From Erigeron canadensis (lineage: Eukaryota > Streptophyta > Magnoliopsida > Asterales > Asteraceae): 64,000 nt of DNA. The notes under the pieces were generated by a model that saw only the letters and a program-made list of their open reading frames with translations, made no database searches and had not been told where the DNA came from. The stretch covers positions 49,276,213-49,340,212 of the forward strand of contig NC_057761.1 of NCBI RefSeq assembly GCF_010389155.1. Direction: 5' to 3'. Shown here piece after piece: positions 34,348-45,394 of the stretch; the first letter of the stretch is position 1; the number at the start of each line of letters is the position of its first letter. The translations under genes and the position numbers were made by a program.

Positions 34348-34588
34348 ATGATTTTGCTTAACTTAATATACAGAAAGCTAGAGGTTTTTTTTTTTTGGTT
34401 GTATGGTTTAATTTCTGGATGGTTAAGTTCATTCTCGCCAATTTACAACACCTTCTTTCGTGATAGAATGGAACAGATCGAGGACTTTGTTTGTCGGTGT
34501 AAGATTCATGAGTATCTGAAGATGGTACTAGAGCCAAAAGTAGCAAGATTGGAAAATCGGCAAATAGAAGCAATGAACAATTGGACAT
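34348..34588 (+). other. Short frame of unknown meaning interrupted by a SINE
   Basis: A reading frame starting MILLNLIYRKLEVFFF and containing MEQIEDFVCRCKIHEYLKMV runs into the SINE at 34589. It has no recognised domain. The SINE-encoded part of the 122-codon frame should be disregarded. Confidence 0.25.
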
Positions 34589-34884
34589 TTAGCCCAATTG
34601 AACATTTAATGTCCCTTATGTCTTTCAACGAAATGTTGCTCACGGGGTTCGAAACCTTTGAAAAGCATATTGGAAAGTCCTTGCCAATGTGGTGGGACAT
34701 GAGGGTTTTTCTCTAACATTTAGCTGGTTTCTTCCAGAACGGTAGTGGGACTTCCACCGGTAGTCATGCCCTTGGATTGACTGTACTGGTGACATGGTCG
34801 ATCTCTACCGGACGATGAAACAACATGTTGCTGAGTCCAATTACCACTGCTGTTAAAAAAAAAAAGCAATGAACAATTGAACAT
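34570..34884 (+). mobile_element. tRNA-derived SINE with poly(A) tail and 19-bp target duplication
   Basis: The body 34589-34865 has an A-box-like 'ttagcccaattga', a consensus B box GGTTCGAAACC (34648-34658) and a 3' end 'gctgttaaaaaaaaaa'. The 19-bp duplication (gcaatgaacaattg, then g or a, then acat) lies at 34570-34588 and 34866-34884 with one mismatch. The tail is shared with sequences ending at about 53818 and 61007. Confidence 0.85.
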
Positions 34885-35736
34885 AAAACTAGATCCGAGA
34901 AAAAGGTAAGTTGGTTATAATAATATGACAATAACTTGCAATTGATAGAATACCAAATAATTTTAAACTTTGGATTATACGTTATAAATACTTAAATATA
35001 CATAAAATACATAACAACATCAATGTGACAACTTTATATCAAGGTCTCATTCAAATCTTGTTGAATAAACATTTTTGGGTCGTATAATATTTAAAAACGG
35101 TCACTCTCTGATTCAAATCTTGTTAAATAAACATTTTTGGGTCGTATAATATTCGAAAACGGTTACGTAGATATATGGGTTAATAATGTGTGAGTTAAAT
35201 ATGTAAGTTTTGGCATCGAAAGGTAACCAATAATACATGATAAGTGAGTCAATTGGATGATAACGCTATTTGTAATTTGGTGTAACTTTTTATTTTATTT
35301 TGAAATCAACGATTTAATCATTGCAAGGCCTTAAAGGTTTTGCTCATGTGTTATGTATAACATTGTTAAAACCTTATCAACATATTTGTATGTGACATAA
35401 TTCAAACTTGAAACCCATAAAAGGAAACCATATTGTGGAAAATACTCCGACCATTGGGCCAACATCCAATGGCTTTGGTGCAACTAAATGCCTCTTGTTT
35501 GTTGCATTAGATTATTAGAAGATATAATGGAAAGTGAGACATCGAAATTAAGTAATGATGTATACTTTTTGGGATCAGAATAAAGGCCCAATATGCCTGA
35601 ACATGCTTTCTTGTTTTAAAACTTCAATTGAACAACGGACATTGAATTCCATTGTATAAAATTTAATATAAAAGAAGACATTTACCTTATAAGACACTTA
35701 GACCTCGTTTTTTTTAAACATAATATAATTAGGGTA
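34885..35736. other. Intergenic with a diverged tandem duplication
   Basis: 35050-35105 and 35111-35166 are near-identical units of about 56 bp ('attcaaatcttgtt', 'aataaacatttttgggtcg', 'aaaacggt'). No gene. Confidence 0.7.
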
Positions 35737-36410
35737 CGTTTAACAAAACTAGCTGCTAGCTGATAATGGTAAGCTGGTGGCTGATAGCTGAAAGCTGTTA
35801 GCTGTTAACTGTAACTGAAAGCTGGAAGCGAAAGCTTTTTAAATATATTAAAGTGTTTGACAGAATAGGTTGAGTTTTTAATAAAAGATGCAAATGACAA
35901 AAATAGACATAAATTAAAATACTTAATATGAAACCATATTTAATATTTCAACATATAGATTATTATTTTTTAATATCAAACATATATATACACTATTTCT
36001 CGATTAAATGTTATACATAACAAAAATCAACTAGTTTCCAATTTATATTTTAAAAAACCCACCTTAACATATAGATAAGAAAATACACTGCAACAAAAAA
36101 ATCTTTCACATATACACTTTACTTGTTTAGTATGTTAGACATATTTGATTGACAAACTATAGCCAATAACCTGCCTTTTCTCACATTCTCACATAATGAA
36201 ATAAGGGATACTTAAACAATTAGAAAACCAACAACCAGGAGCTTTAATTTGTAGAAAGCTAGGTAGAGTAGCGTTTAGATAAAGAGCTTTTCACCAAATA
36301 TTAAAAGCTTGTAGCTTTCCTAACCAAACGAAGCGTTTTATTAGTTAGGAGCTTTTTCTCAAAAGCTTGAAGCTCTTAAAAGCTTTGAAAAGCTTCCTAC
36401 GTAGGATTTG
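35737..36410. mobile_element. AGCT-rich element candidate
   Basis: Both ends are rich in AGCTG, AAAGCT and AAGCTT words: 'gctagctgataatggtaagc' at the left, 'aaaagcttgaagctcttaaa' at the right. This suggests long degenerate inverted repeats around an AT-rich core. No target duplication was fixed. Confidence 0.4.
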
Positions 36411-36947
36411 ATGTGCTAAACTAGTCACTTAAATATCCCTAGCTGTTTAAATGCTTTGTGACATATTTGATACTTAATACATAAAAATATTAAGTATGTT
36501 TGGTATACCAAACATACCCTTAATACTTAAAACCTTAATACATTATGCTAAATTTAGGGTTTCTTTTCTGACTTAATAAACAAAAATAATCGTCATTTCA
36601 TATTTGATACTTAATACATGAAAATATTATTTGGCATTCATTCACTTAATAATTATAGAAAAAAAAAGCCCTTAATCACTAATTATTAAGTTATTAAGTG
36701 ATTTACATGACACTACTCACTAAATATGGTCATGTATTTTCCTTGTCCTAAATGATTGTTACTTTAAAGTTCGATAAAAACATGACTGTTATAATGTTAT
36801 TTATATTCATATTACGTAATAATTTAGTTCTCAGAAAATGTTGGACTTTTCCGTTATCTCATTTCTTTCACCAAGGTGCAATTTTTGCACTTTTAGGTTT
36901 TTAGCTGTCGCGTTTCAAAAAATTCGCATATGTACACCATAATGAAA
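36411..36947. other. Intergenic with a 22-bp perfect palindrome
   Basis: TATGTTTGGTATACCAAACATA, centred at about 36506, could be two abutting ends of a GTTTGGTA-type miniature element. 'atttgatacttaatacat' recurs at 36466 and 36603. Confidence 0.5.
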
Positions 36948-37146
36948 TGGGCCTGACGAGCCCACAGACCAGTTTAACATCATGTTAGCCAAGCTATAAG
37001 TTGGGCCAGCTTCATTATTGGGATGAACTTTTTTCATAACTGAACATACTATCTGGGCCTGATAGTGTGCGTAAAGAAACTTTGAAACGATTAAAGCAGA
37101 AAGCCTGAAACTGTGATTTTAAGTCCCCAAGCCCACTCTATAAATA
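36948..37146 (+). promoter_or_regulatory. Promoter-like region: three TGGGCC motifs and a TATA box
   Basis: TGGGCC (site II-type element) occurs at 36948, 37012 and 37054, with GCCCA at 37131 and CTATAAATA at 37138-37146. This arrangement is typical of plant housekeeping promoters. It precedes the short frame at 37168. Confidence 0.45.
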
Positions 37147-37167
37147 AAGATTGCAAGTACGAAGAGA

Positions 37168-37437
37168 TTGCTAGCTTCTAGAGTTCTAGTTAATTCTTTA
37201 CATTTTCCACTTAGCAGTAAAAAACTTTCGTTCGTTAGTTCAAAACAAGCAAACAAAATTTTACATATTGCTATCTTCCGTCAGGCTTTGACCATATCAT
37301 ATTATACGGATAAATGCTTTGTGACATCATTGAAAAATGATTTTTCTGAAAGTAGTCATGGACTCATGGGTTCAAATTCGTTCCCCTCCCAAATTCGAAA
37401 TACAAATGAACATATATTGCATGTGGGTTGTCCATGA
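37168..37437 (+). pseudogene. Orphan first-exon-like frame, possibly organelle-targeted
   Basis: An open frame of about 89 codons reads LASRVLVNSLHFPLSSKKLS and onward. It is rich in Ser, Leu and basic residues with no early acidic residues, like a mitochondrial presequence. No ATG opens it: the expected site reads ATTGCTAGC where ATGCTAGC would give Met. The frame also sits very close to the expected transcription start behind the TATA box. No continuation exon was found. I do not recognise the protein; it may be a gene remnant or chance. Confidence 0.3.
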
Positions 37438-38931
37438 AAAAGAGTCAAATGGGTCCTAAGGAACTCGATATCCGAGTTTGTACGTCGTGAATTGTGATGT
37501 TCTATTGATGTAGATTAACTACTGATACTAAAGTCGTTCAATACTTCAATGTTATACTAACTCGAACAGTCGAACCTCTATTTTAGCTTTTTATGAGTAT
37601 TGAAAGCTGATAAACTTTCTAAATTATAGAAGTACAAGTGCTAAAAGACAAGTGCTAAAAGACCACATTTGACTTTTTTTTTCATTAAAAAAATATTTTG
37701 ACAAGTCTCTTAAATTCCTTTAATATTTTAGAGGGGAAAAACGTATTGTTTATTGGAATTGATAATAATAGATGTTTAATTTCTTCATGACAACCTCAGA
37801 TTTGCCTGAAATTGGGTTTGGCGAATGATTGAATATTGATAACTTCCAACAAAATAATCATCCCAACAATTAAAAATAACTTGCTAATAATAGAAATATG
37901 TGTTCGATGATCTGATTGTATATTTAATTATCCACCAATCATTATTCATCATTTCATATATTATATGAATGTACGACAAATCATCTATTTTTATTTTTTA
38001 TTTTTTTGACAAATGAATTTTACCTTAAACGCGTATAATGTGTGCTAATCGCACAACAAAAAGGTCTATTATCTAATCTAACAATAATAATAAAAGAGGA
38101 CCCTAAATTCTTTTTTGAAAAAACCATACTCATTGGATGAAAAGCAAAACTAAATTATAACCATTGGATTGCTTTGATGACTTCATATTCCTTATTTAAA
38201 ATTTTACTACATTAATAAATTTTAAAGTTAACTACTCGTAATAAAAATAGGGAAATGCTAAATACACATATAATAAGTTTAATGAAACGCTTATTATATC
38301 CTGACTTTGTAAAAAAAAAAAATGTTAATTATTGTATGTTTTAAGGACATATTTTCACATGCTGTTTTATCAAGTTTTGTGTAATCATTATTCATAGTCA
38401 ATGATTACAAATGTCTTAACTACATACATAATTTCAGATGATGATATATTAAGTTAATGTTCTAAATATTATTTTAGTACGTTTGTGATCACCGTTCGTC
38501 ACTAAATGACATAACACCGTTGAATATGTAGTTTAATTGTCCTTTTCAACAGCGGGTAGATCTCTAAGCTTTACACCATGATTTTACTCACACAAGGTTT
38601 TCCAATAATGTACTAAATTATGTTAGCAGCACAACTGTTAAACAAAGGGTTCGATTGGCACGCATGCCATTTAAGCACATGATGTCCTTAACTAAGCAAT
38701 ATAGACAAATCAGTTTATTTGGACTGAACGTGAAACCAAAACATGGTTTTAGTACCATGGATGCTATTTTGCATCAGTTTAAACTGCGTCTACAGTGATG
38801 TGACAACCATCGAACATAGAGAAAGTTCTTGCAATTTAATCTAGTTTTTATTATACCTAATTAATTTGGCTCTACACTTGATCGAGACCACTATAGTCTG
38901 AAAATTCAGTACTTTATACATTACTGATATT
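37438..38931. other. Intergenic, nothing recognised
   Basis: No gene, element end or RNA gene is supported. Confidence 0.4.
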
Positions 38932-39220
38932 TTTTTTTTGAATGACTATTATATAGAACTCCAATTATAACATACACCAAATATACAAGTAATCCCATAA
39001 GCTAACTACATTACAATTACCAAAACAACATTTACAAAAAGGAAAAGCTGCGCCAATTTGCCCAGATATATCATGTTAACGATTTTCACGCGATTATAGA
39101 TCCAAAGAAACCCAAGAGATAAGATGGCCTCAAATACCTTTTGACTAGATCAACGATTAGCTTGGAAAACCATCTCGTTCCTAGCTTTCCAAATACACCA
39201 ACAAGTTAGCTTTTATAAAA
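38932..39220 (-). pseudogene. L1-type LINE 3' end (zf-RVT remnant)
   Basis: A T run at 38932-38940 marks the tail. On the minus strand the far part reads LACWCIWKARNEMVFQANR, the conserved W-x-x-W-K-x-R-N motif at the C-terminus of plant LINE ORF2, followed by stops and a 3' UTR. It is 5'-truncated. Confidence 0.7.
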
Positions 39221-39591
39221 ATACTAAATAATGTCAAGTCGTCAATTCATTACTCATTGGTGATTTTAACATAATTTATCGATCGGCATTACCTCTGCCA
39301 AATTGTTCTCGCTATGCTAAAGATTTGAAAAAGAAATAGACATTATCAACCTTCGATTTTAAGAAATGTTAAAAGTAGAAGTATTATAAAAACGATATAT
39401 GTAGAATTTTTTCTTAAAGATGCGGATCAAATATTAAAACGGAGGATCTATAATATGTTGTCTTAATTGGGTTCACGTTAAAGAGCTCTCTCACCCAATA
39501 CCGATTGATAAAAGTAGAAGTATATATTAATCGGATTCACGTTAATAGGAGGAAACCCCCTAATAGTCTGCCTAAAGATACGACAACATAT

Positions 39592-39745
39592 TGTTAGAAT
39601 ATGATCACGTAAACTGAACGTATGTCCGAAAAGTATTTAAGCTTACGGGGTCACATGTCTCAGCATGAATGTAACTATAATTATTTAATATATTAAATGT
39701 AATTTATTAATTAATTAGATTACGAAAAACTAACAATTAAATGTA
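39592..39745 (+). mobile_element. Truncated LTR related to the 15176-15869 solo LTR
   Basis: It starts TGTTAGAATATGATCACG and follows the 15.2 kb LTR (minus strand) through 'cgtatgtccgaaaagtattt' and 'ttaatatattaaatgtaatt' before similarity ends. It is an LTR 5' end only. Confidence 0.75.
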
Positions 39746-40464
39746 ATCAGTCTCTCTAAATCCAAACCCCATGGAAAGAACGAACTTATCATTTTACTAT
39801 TAATCCAATGATTTGTAAATGTAGAATAATAAAATATAAATTTTATAGCATAACCATATTGTAGTAGATCTATTCATTCTTGTCGTACAAATATCCAAGT
39901 TTTTATTTTTATTTTTTTATGCTAAGACTAATTGGTTAATCAAAAGTAAGTAAAATAACCTGTACTTAAAAGCCTTGCCTTTTACTTTTTATTTGACTAA
40001 CGAGTATTTAGGTCACGTGATTCATTAAATGTTAGGTTTTCGTACTTCAACAAATATACTACGATAATAATAATATGAAAAAGTTGAATACATGCCCATA
40101 TGACTTTCCTTGGTAAGAAACTATAGAATAAGTATTATACTCCGTAGTTGATCGATATTAAGATTCTTAATTATAATTAATATATGCCTATTATAAGATG
40201 CCAAATTTTTGGTCACTATACTTCACAGTTCACATGGCTGCCTCTCTTGTCATTAGCTAACTCTTTCCTCCATTAAATAGGTATCTCTGCAATTTATCAT
40301 CTTTAAATAGATATTTCTAACTATATATTAAAAGCTTTCTTAGATTTATATACGTAGTTTAATTAGCTAATAATAATAATAATAATAATAATATGTGAGT
40401 ATATATCTGTTACCCATTGCTCATCGTAAGTATAGAATTGCGGCCAATTACCGTATCTATTTTC
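39746..40464. other. Intergenic with an (AAT)n microsatellite
   Basis: (TAA)n at about 40369-40393 with eight units. No gene. Confidence 0.6.
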
Positions 40465-40660
40465 ACAATTAATATGGACAGAGATCGAAGTGAGAACTTT
40501 TTTTTTTTAACGTCCAACAAATATATTTTCATTACTTAATTACTAGCAAATTGCTAGAACTATCAAAGTACAACATATATATATAGCAATTCTTATAAGA
40601 ACCATAATTGATCTCCTAATATAACAATTAATATGGACAGAGATCGAAGTGAGAACTTTT
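40465..40660 (-). mobile_element. Small retroposon-like insert within a perfect 37-bp direct duplication
   Basis: The same 37 bases (starting 'acaattaatatggacagaga', ending 'gagaactttt') occur at 40465-40501 and 40624-40660. The 122 bp between begin with a T run, as the A tail of a minus-strand retroposon would. No SINE promoter or LINE frame is recognisable in so short an insert. Confidence 0.8.
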
Positions 40661-40974
40661 AACATGATGTTTTCAATTTTCAATATAAGTCATGTTTCTT
40701 CACACGAAATTCTCAGACTTGAATTCTCAAAGGGTGGAAAATGATTGAAAATGGTCACGAGATAAACCAATTTACATGGGTACGTCCGAAAATAAAAGAT
40801 TTAATTGTTATCCTATAAGTAATCTTAACAACGAAAACCTCATTTATTTAGTGAATAGTTTTAGCAGACGAATTTTTACAAGTAATTAAAAAAGAGAGGG
40901 GTACCGGGTATGCACGGAATATGAAATTAAAGTTAACGTGGACAAATGAGGTTTACAAAATAGTTATGAAGTGT

Positions 40975-41323
40975 GAACTTTTAATTTTACACACTTTTTA
41001 GTGTGGAAAATTTCTACACATTTTTATTTCTATATATTTTTACACACAAAAAAGCGTGACAAATTTTTTAATTTGTTCACGGTAACAAAATTTTTATCTA
41101 TATATATTTGTTCACGCTAACTATCATTTAGGTAGTAAATGGAAGCAATCTCTCTACTCTTAGGTAGTGGTAAAGTTTGTCTATATCTTAACCTCTCCCA
41201 TACACCATCGAGGTATTGGGGCTCAAAACCCGCGAAAGACGGCACATGAGCAGTTTCTTTCTTTCTTTCTTTTCTTTCTCATGCTAACTAAAAGTGTGAA
41301 TAAATGCAACATTGTTTGTAGTG
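40975..41323. mobile_element. CACTA miniature element, split by a SINE
   Basis: The right end 'caacattgtttgtagtg' (reverse complement CACTACAAACAATGTTG) is a CACTA terminus at 41323. The interior words 'cacactttttagtgtgg', 'acacacaaaaaagcgtgac' and 'aatttgttcacg' match the element at 51594-51936. The left end is not clear. A SINE 3' part occupies 41124-41282. Confidence 0.7.
41116..41290 (+). mobile_element. 5'-truncated SINE nested in the CACTA miniature
   Basis: 41124-41282 matches the 3' half of the SINE at 32524 ('tttaggtagtaaatggaagc', 'ctctcccatacacc', 'atcgaggtattggggctcaa') and ends in a TTTC-rich tail. GCTAACTA at 41116-41123 and 41283-41290 is its target duplication. Removing the SINE and one GCTAACTA restores the CACTA interior seen at 51.9 kb. 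Confidence 0.82.
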
Positions 41324-41396
41324 ATTTTAGGAAATTCAACATTTTATATACCCAAAATACTCTTATTTCTTAATCTTAATTCCCCTATACACCTAA

Positions 41397-41660
41397 TCTA
41401 TACTTTTATATACTATTTAATAAATAAACAACCTTCTATCTAAAAGTTATGGAAGAATTATCTAAAATAACATTAATGATTAAATTACAATATCAGTTAT
41501 TTATCTGAAATATTTCCATTAACCATTTATATAAATTACTTTTACATCAATTATCTATACCACTCGTCCCCGCCTCCACCACCAACACCCCCCCCCCCCA
41601 CCACACACACCACACCATTGCCGCCACAACCACCGTCACATTACGCGGATATTATGCTAG
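41397..41660 (+). mobile_element. Helitron-like element, family H1
   Basis: Starts TCTATACTTTTATATAC and ends ATTATGCTAG followed by T. A run of about 14 C's sits in the CACC-rich part (41587-41600). Confidence 0.65.
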
Positions 41661-41968
41661 TTATTATCTATATATGCTTACATACATTTTGAATCAAAAC
41701 TATTTTAAGCTTGTTTATCGTGAAAATCTGATTGATCATAACAAACTTAATTTGGAAAACATGCATGTGAATCATAAAAACCGCAATAAATTTTGTGAAA
41801 CATTGTATGCGGCAACTATAAAGTTCGAGAAAATGAGAACATTAATTTTACAGTTATCATCAAATAGAAAATTGTCATTCCTTTCCATGTGTTGAACTCA
41901 AGACCTTCAGCATGTAAAGCAGGTACTTAACTTTAAAATGAGAAGTACTAATTCGCTATATATACACA

Positions 41969-42285
41969 TCTAATACTCCTTTATAATAATTATTCACCTC
42001 CTATTTTAAGAAAGAGTTAGAAAATAATTAGATAGGAAATTACTAGATTGCCCTTAATAAACAACTCATAAGGACAGGGTTATTAGATATTACCAAAATT
42101 ACCCTTAATGAATTAATTTACACTTTAAACCCTTATTTTCTAAAATATCACTATCACCATTGTATCAACTTACACGGTTAGACCACTCAACACCAATTGT
42201 CGATGTCATCGATCAGCACCCGTCACCGACATTACTAAACTACCGCCGCCGTCACCGCCGCCGCATTGTGCGGGTACAATGCTAG
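41969..42285 (+). mobile_element. Helitron-like element, family H1
   Basis: Starts TCTAATACTCCTTTATAA after an A and ends GTGCGGGTACAATGCTAG before a T, the A/T insertion context of Helitrons. The 3' part is GCC-rich. Only about 300 bp separate it from the previous copy. Confidence 0.68.
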
Positions 42286-44371
42286 TATAGTATATGCTAA
42301 ATTTGACTGTTAGACATATACATATATCTGGAGAGGGGTGCGTTGGAGTGGGGTTAAGCGGGAAGGGTGGAATGGATTCGTTAAGCTTAATTAGTTGGGT
42401 ATCACATGGCTAACACCTTCGTTAACCAATAACCCGCCAACTCATCATTAATTAATTAACTAGATGCCAAAGTAATGTGTTTCTTTAATTAAATTGACAA
42501 TTGCTTTTCAGCTTTCAATACTTACATTATTATTATATTCGTTTGACACTAAAGTTTTGAGACATTCAATGTCGCCATTCACCAACTAGTTTGGGATGAC
42601 AAATCTCTTACTGGCAAATCGACAAACTTTATAAAATTAATCCAGCTCCTAAAAAAGTGTAATAATTTTTTTGTTCATGATGAAAATAGTATTATAATAG
42701 TTTATATATAGAAGTAACCTCTTTTTTGGTTATATACTGGTTTTTACAATATGACATAATGGCAAAAACTAGGCTCGTGTATGTTTTAGACAGAGGTACG
42801 TTGACGAATTTTCATTGGATTACCCATGTCTTGCCACCGATATATAGTTATAGAAAATGTAAATTTGCTCCACTATACAACCAACTCGATGATATAGTTG
42901 TACTCGATGATTGCTAAATATAATGAGAAGCAGGCTTATGTTTAGTCTAGTATTAAGATACGTTATCGCATGTCCTTGCCATGTTATAAATAGCTATAGC
43001 TATATGACTTATGTCTTTAAATTACTATATAGATTTCGAAGTTGGCTTAATAAGGTGCACATGGACATGAATCAATTAATATAAATACAGTATATAATAA
43101 CATGTTTTCATTAATTCATTTTTCGTTTACAAAATTTCACAAATATAATAACTTGTTTTAATTAATTAATTTGTAAATTTTATGAGGTCATTGATTGGTC
43201 GTGGCATCATTATCCATATCTATTGGTAGGATTTAATTATTTATTAGTTTGTTAAATAAAGTTATAATATGTTAAGCCAACTATCATATAAATTTAAAAT
43301 ATGTTTCGAGTTAATATAGCTTTCATATAAATAAAATGGTTGACTATGATCAAATTAAATTTATTTAGTGTCTCAACCGATCGATTAAAAACTGTATTTA
43401 TATCCTAATATCATTGTCATATATAATTATTTAAAGGTGCAATTGTTTCTATGATAGAAAAAGCTCTAGGGGATAATCATTGTCGTATATTTTGGACATC
43501 GATCATGAATAACGTCTTTAATAAAGGGTTCATTTTGCCCCGACATGATTGTAGAGTAATGCTATTAACTTTTTAAAAGAAAATGTTAAATTCAGCCCTT
43601 AAGGACGGCACTTAACGTTCATAAAAAAGTTGTACTTTCCATATCAAAATCCCTCCCCTCGAATTTTATAGTAAGTGTACAACTTTTTAATGCATTTTAA
43701 ATACAGCCCTAAGGCCTTGTCCAATAGCCTCATCGACCGGTCATCAATGACCTCGTCGATGAGGACATTATTGGTAGTGGCATCGTCGACCGAATCTTCA
43801 TCCCCAGCCATCGACCCATCGATGATAGTTGACCAGAAATAGAGAGAGAGATGAGGAGAAGTGAAAGTGGGGCCGGACAATTTTTTTTAATGTTATGTTT
43901 TTGGCATGGATCTTTATATATATATATATATATATGTATATGTATAAATGCAGGTTATGTAAAGAAGAGGAGTCAACTTTAAAAAACATTCATGTTTGGT
44001 CCTTTTATTTTTAATGTTTTTTATGTAATTAATTAACTTTCAAAGGTTTCATATTTGGTCCTTATAATTTTCAACTTCTTGTTTTTCTTCATTTGTTTTT
44101 TGTTTTTTTAATTGTATTTATATTAGATTTTTTCAGAAATAATCTGAATTATAAATTTATAACAATAATAGTTTTATTTATTTTTTGGATAAAGTATAAA
44201 ATAAAACAAATAAAATTAGAGAAAAAGGTGTGGAATAGGTGTTATAGATAGTGAGTATGGAAGAGGTGGATGAGAAGAGAGAAAAACTGATATGACAGTG
44301 TGGAAGAGGTGTGAATAAAATCCTTATTGAGAAAGGCAAAGGCTTCGTTAAACAAGACTTCTTTTCAAAAA
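42286..44371. other. Intergenic, no recognised gene
   Basis: 43690-43900 is a GC-richer patch with CATCGAC/GTCGATG words read on both strands, possibly part of an element running to about 44345. (AT)n tracts lie at 43917-43936. Frames here are short and unconvincing. Confidence 0.35.
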
Positions 44372-44640
44372 GTAATTTTTATTAACGAAAGTCCAAATTA
44401 ACAACTTGTTAGAAGATCAGATATAATTACAACATTTACATTAATTTAGATATACACCAATCATTCTAACTATTAGTATAGTGTTTCTAAATCAATTACT
44501 GTACGATAAAAAGCCCAAAGAATTGATTTTTAGCAAGATCGCCTAATCAATCTTCACATTGGTGTTAGAATATTTTTGTTCCTAACTTTTTAGTGCACCA
44601 ACAAACTATCATCACAATACCTTTATAAGCTTACAATATT
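44372..44640 (-). pseudogene. Decayed LINE 3' fragment
   Basis: On the minus strand, 'agtttgttggtgcactaaaa', then 'gttaggaac' and 'attctttgggctttttatc', follow the layout of the zf-RVT/3' UTR region of the LINE at 38932-39220, with stops in all frames. Confidence 0.45.
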
Positions 44641-44870
44641 AGCTGCTCAAAATAACTAATACATTTGTTAATATCATATACGAGTATATGAATAAAGGCT
44701 AACACATTCTCAATAAATAGCAAAAAGTGTAGGTTTAATTTATATTACTAGAAGTACTACACTACTATATGATCTTAGTTTAAGAGTACGTAGTTAATCA
44801 ACACCAAATATAGTCACCAGTATTTGAACTTATCATAGTATCTTTCTCAGTCACGTACGGGTGTATATAT

Positions 44871-45362
44871 GTACATGTGACATCCGTCACCAAAATCGGT
44901 AATTTATTATAGTTTCTAACTTACATTCCAAATTTCTTGACTAGTCAATATGCCTATATAGTATAACAAGCATAGAAATGTGGTGATCATTTCCAATATG
45001 GGATTTCTATTACTTGAATTTCAATAGTTTAGGATTGAAATATTTGATCTTCCTAAACGTAGATGACTATAACTATCCCCGTAATTTCTAGACTTGTAGT
45101 TGTTAGTCATATTTATTTCTAGACATTGATAAATTAGGATACGCTATTTAGTGGTGAACGAAATCAATAATTATAAAAATAATATATAATTAGTATAAGT
45201 AGTAAGATGGTAATAGTAATAGTAAAATATCATATGTTTAGTAAAAAAAAAAAATTTTCGGTCATGTATATATTTTAACAATTTACGGTGAGCAAGGAAT
45301 TTTAATTCCATTAGAATTCTTATGATGCATTAAGTCTAATCATAAACTAACGAAAACACTTA

Positions 45363-45394
<32 letters not shown>

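Noticed and set aside
41880..41935. Possible tRNA or SINE fragment ('gttgaactcaagaccttcag')
   Set aside because: The arms do not pair into a tRNA and no target duplication or tail is present.
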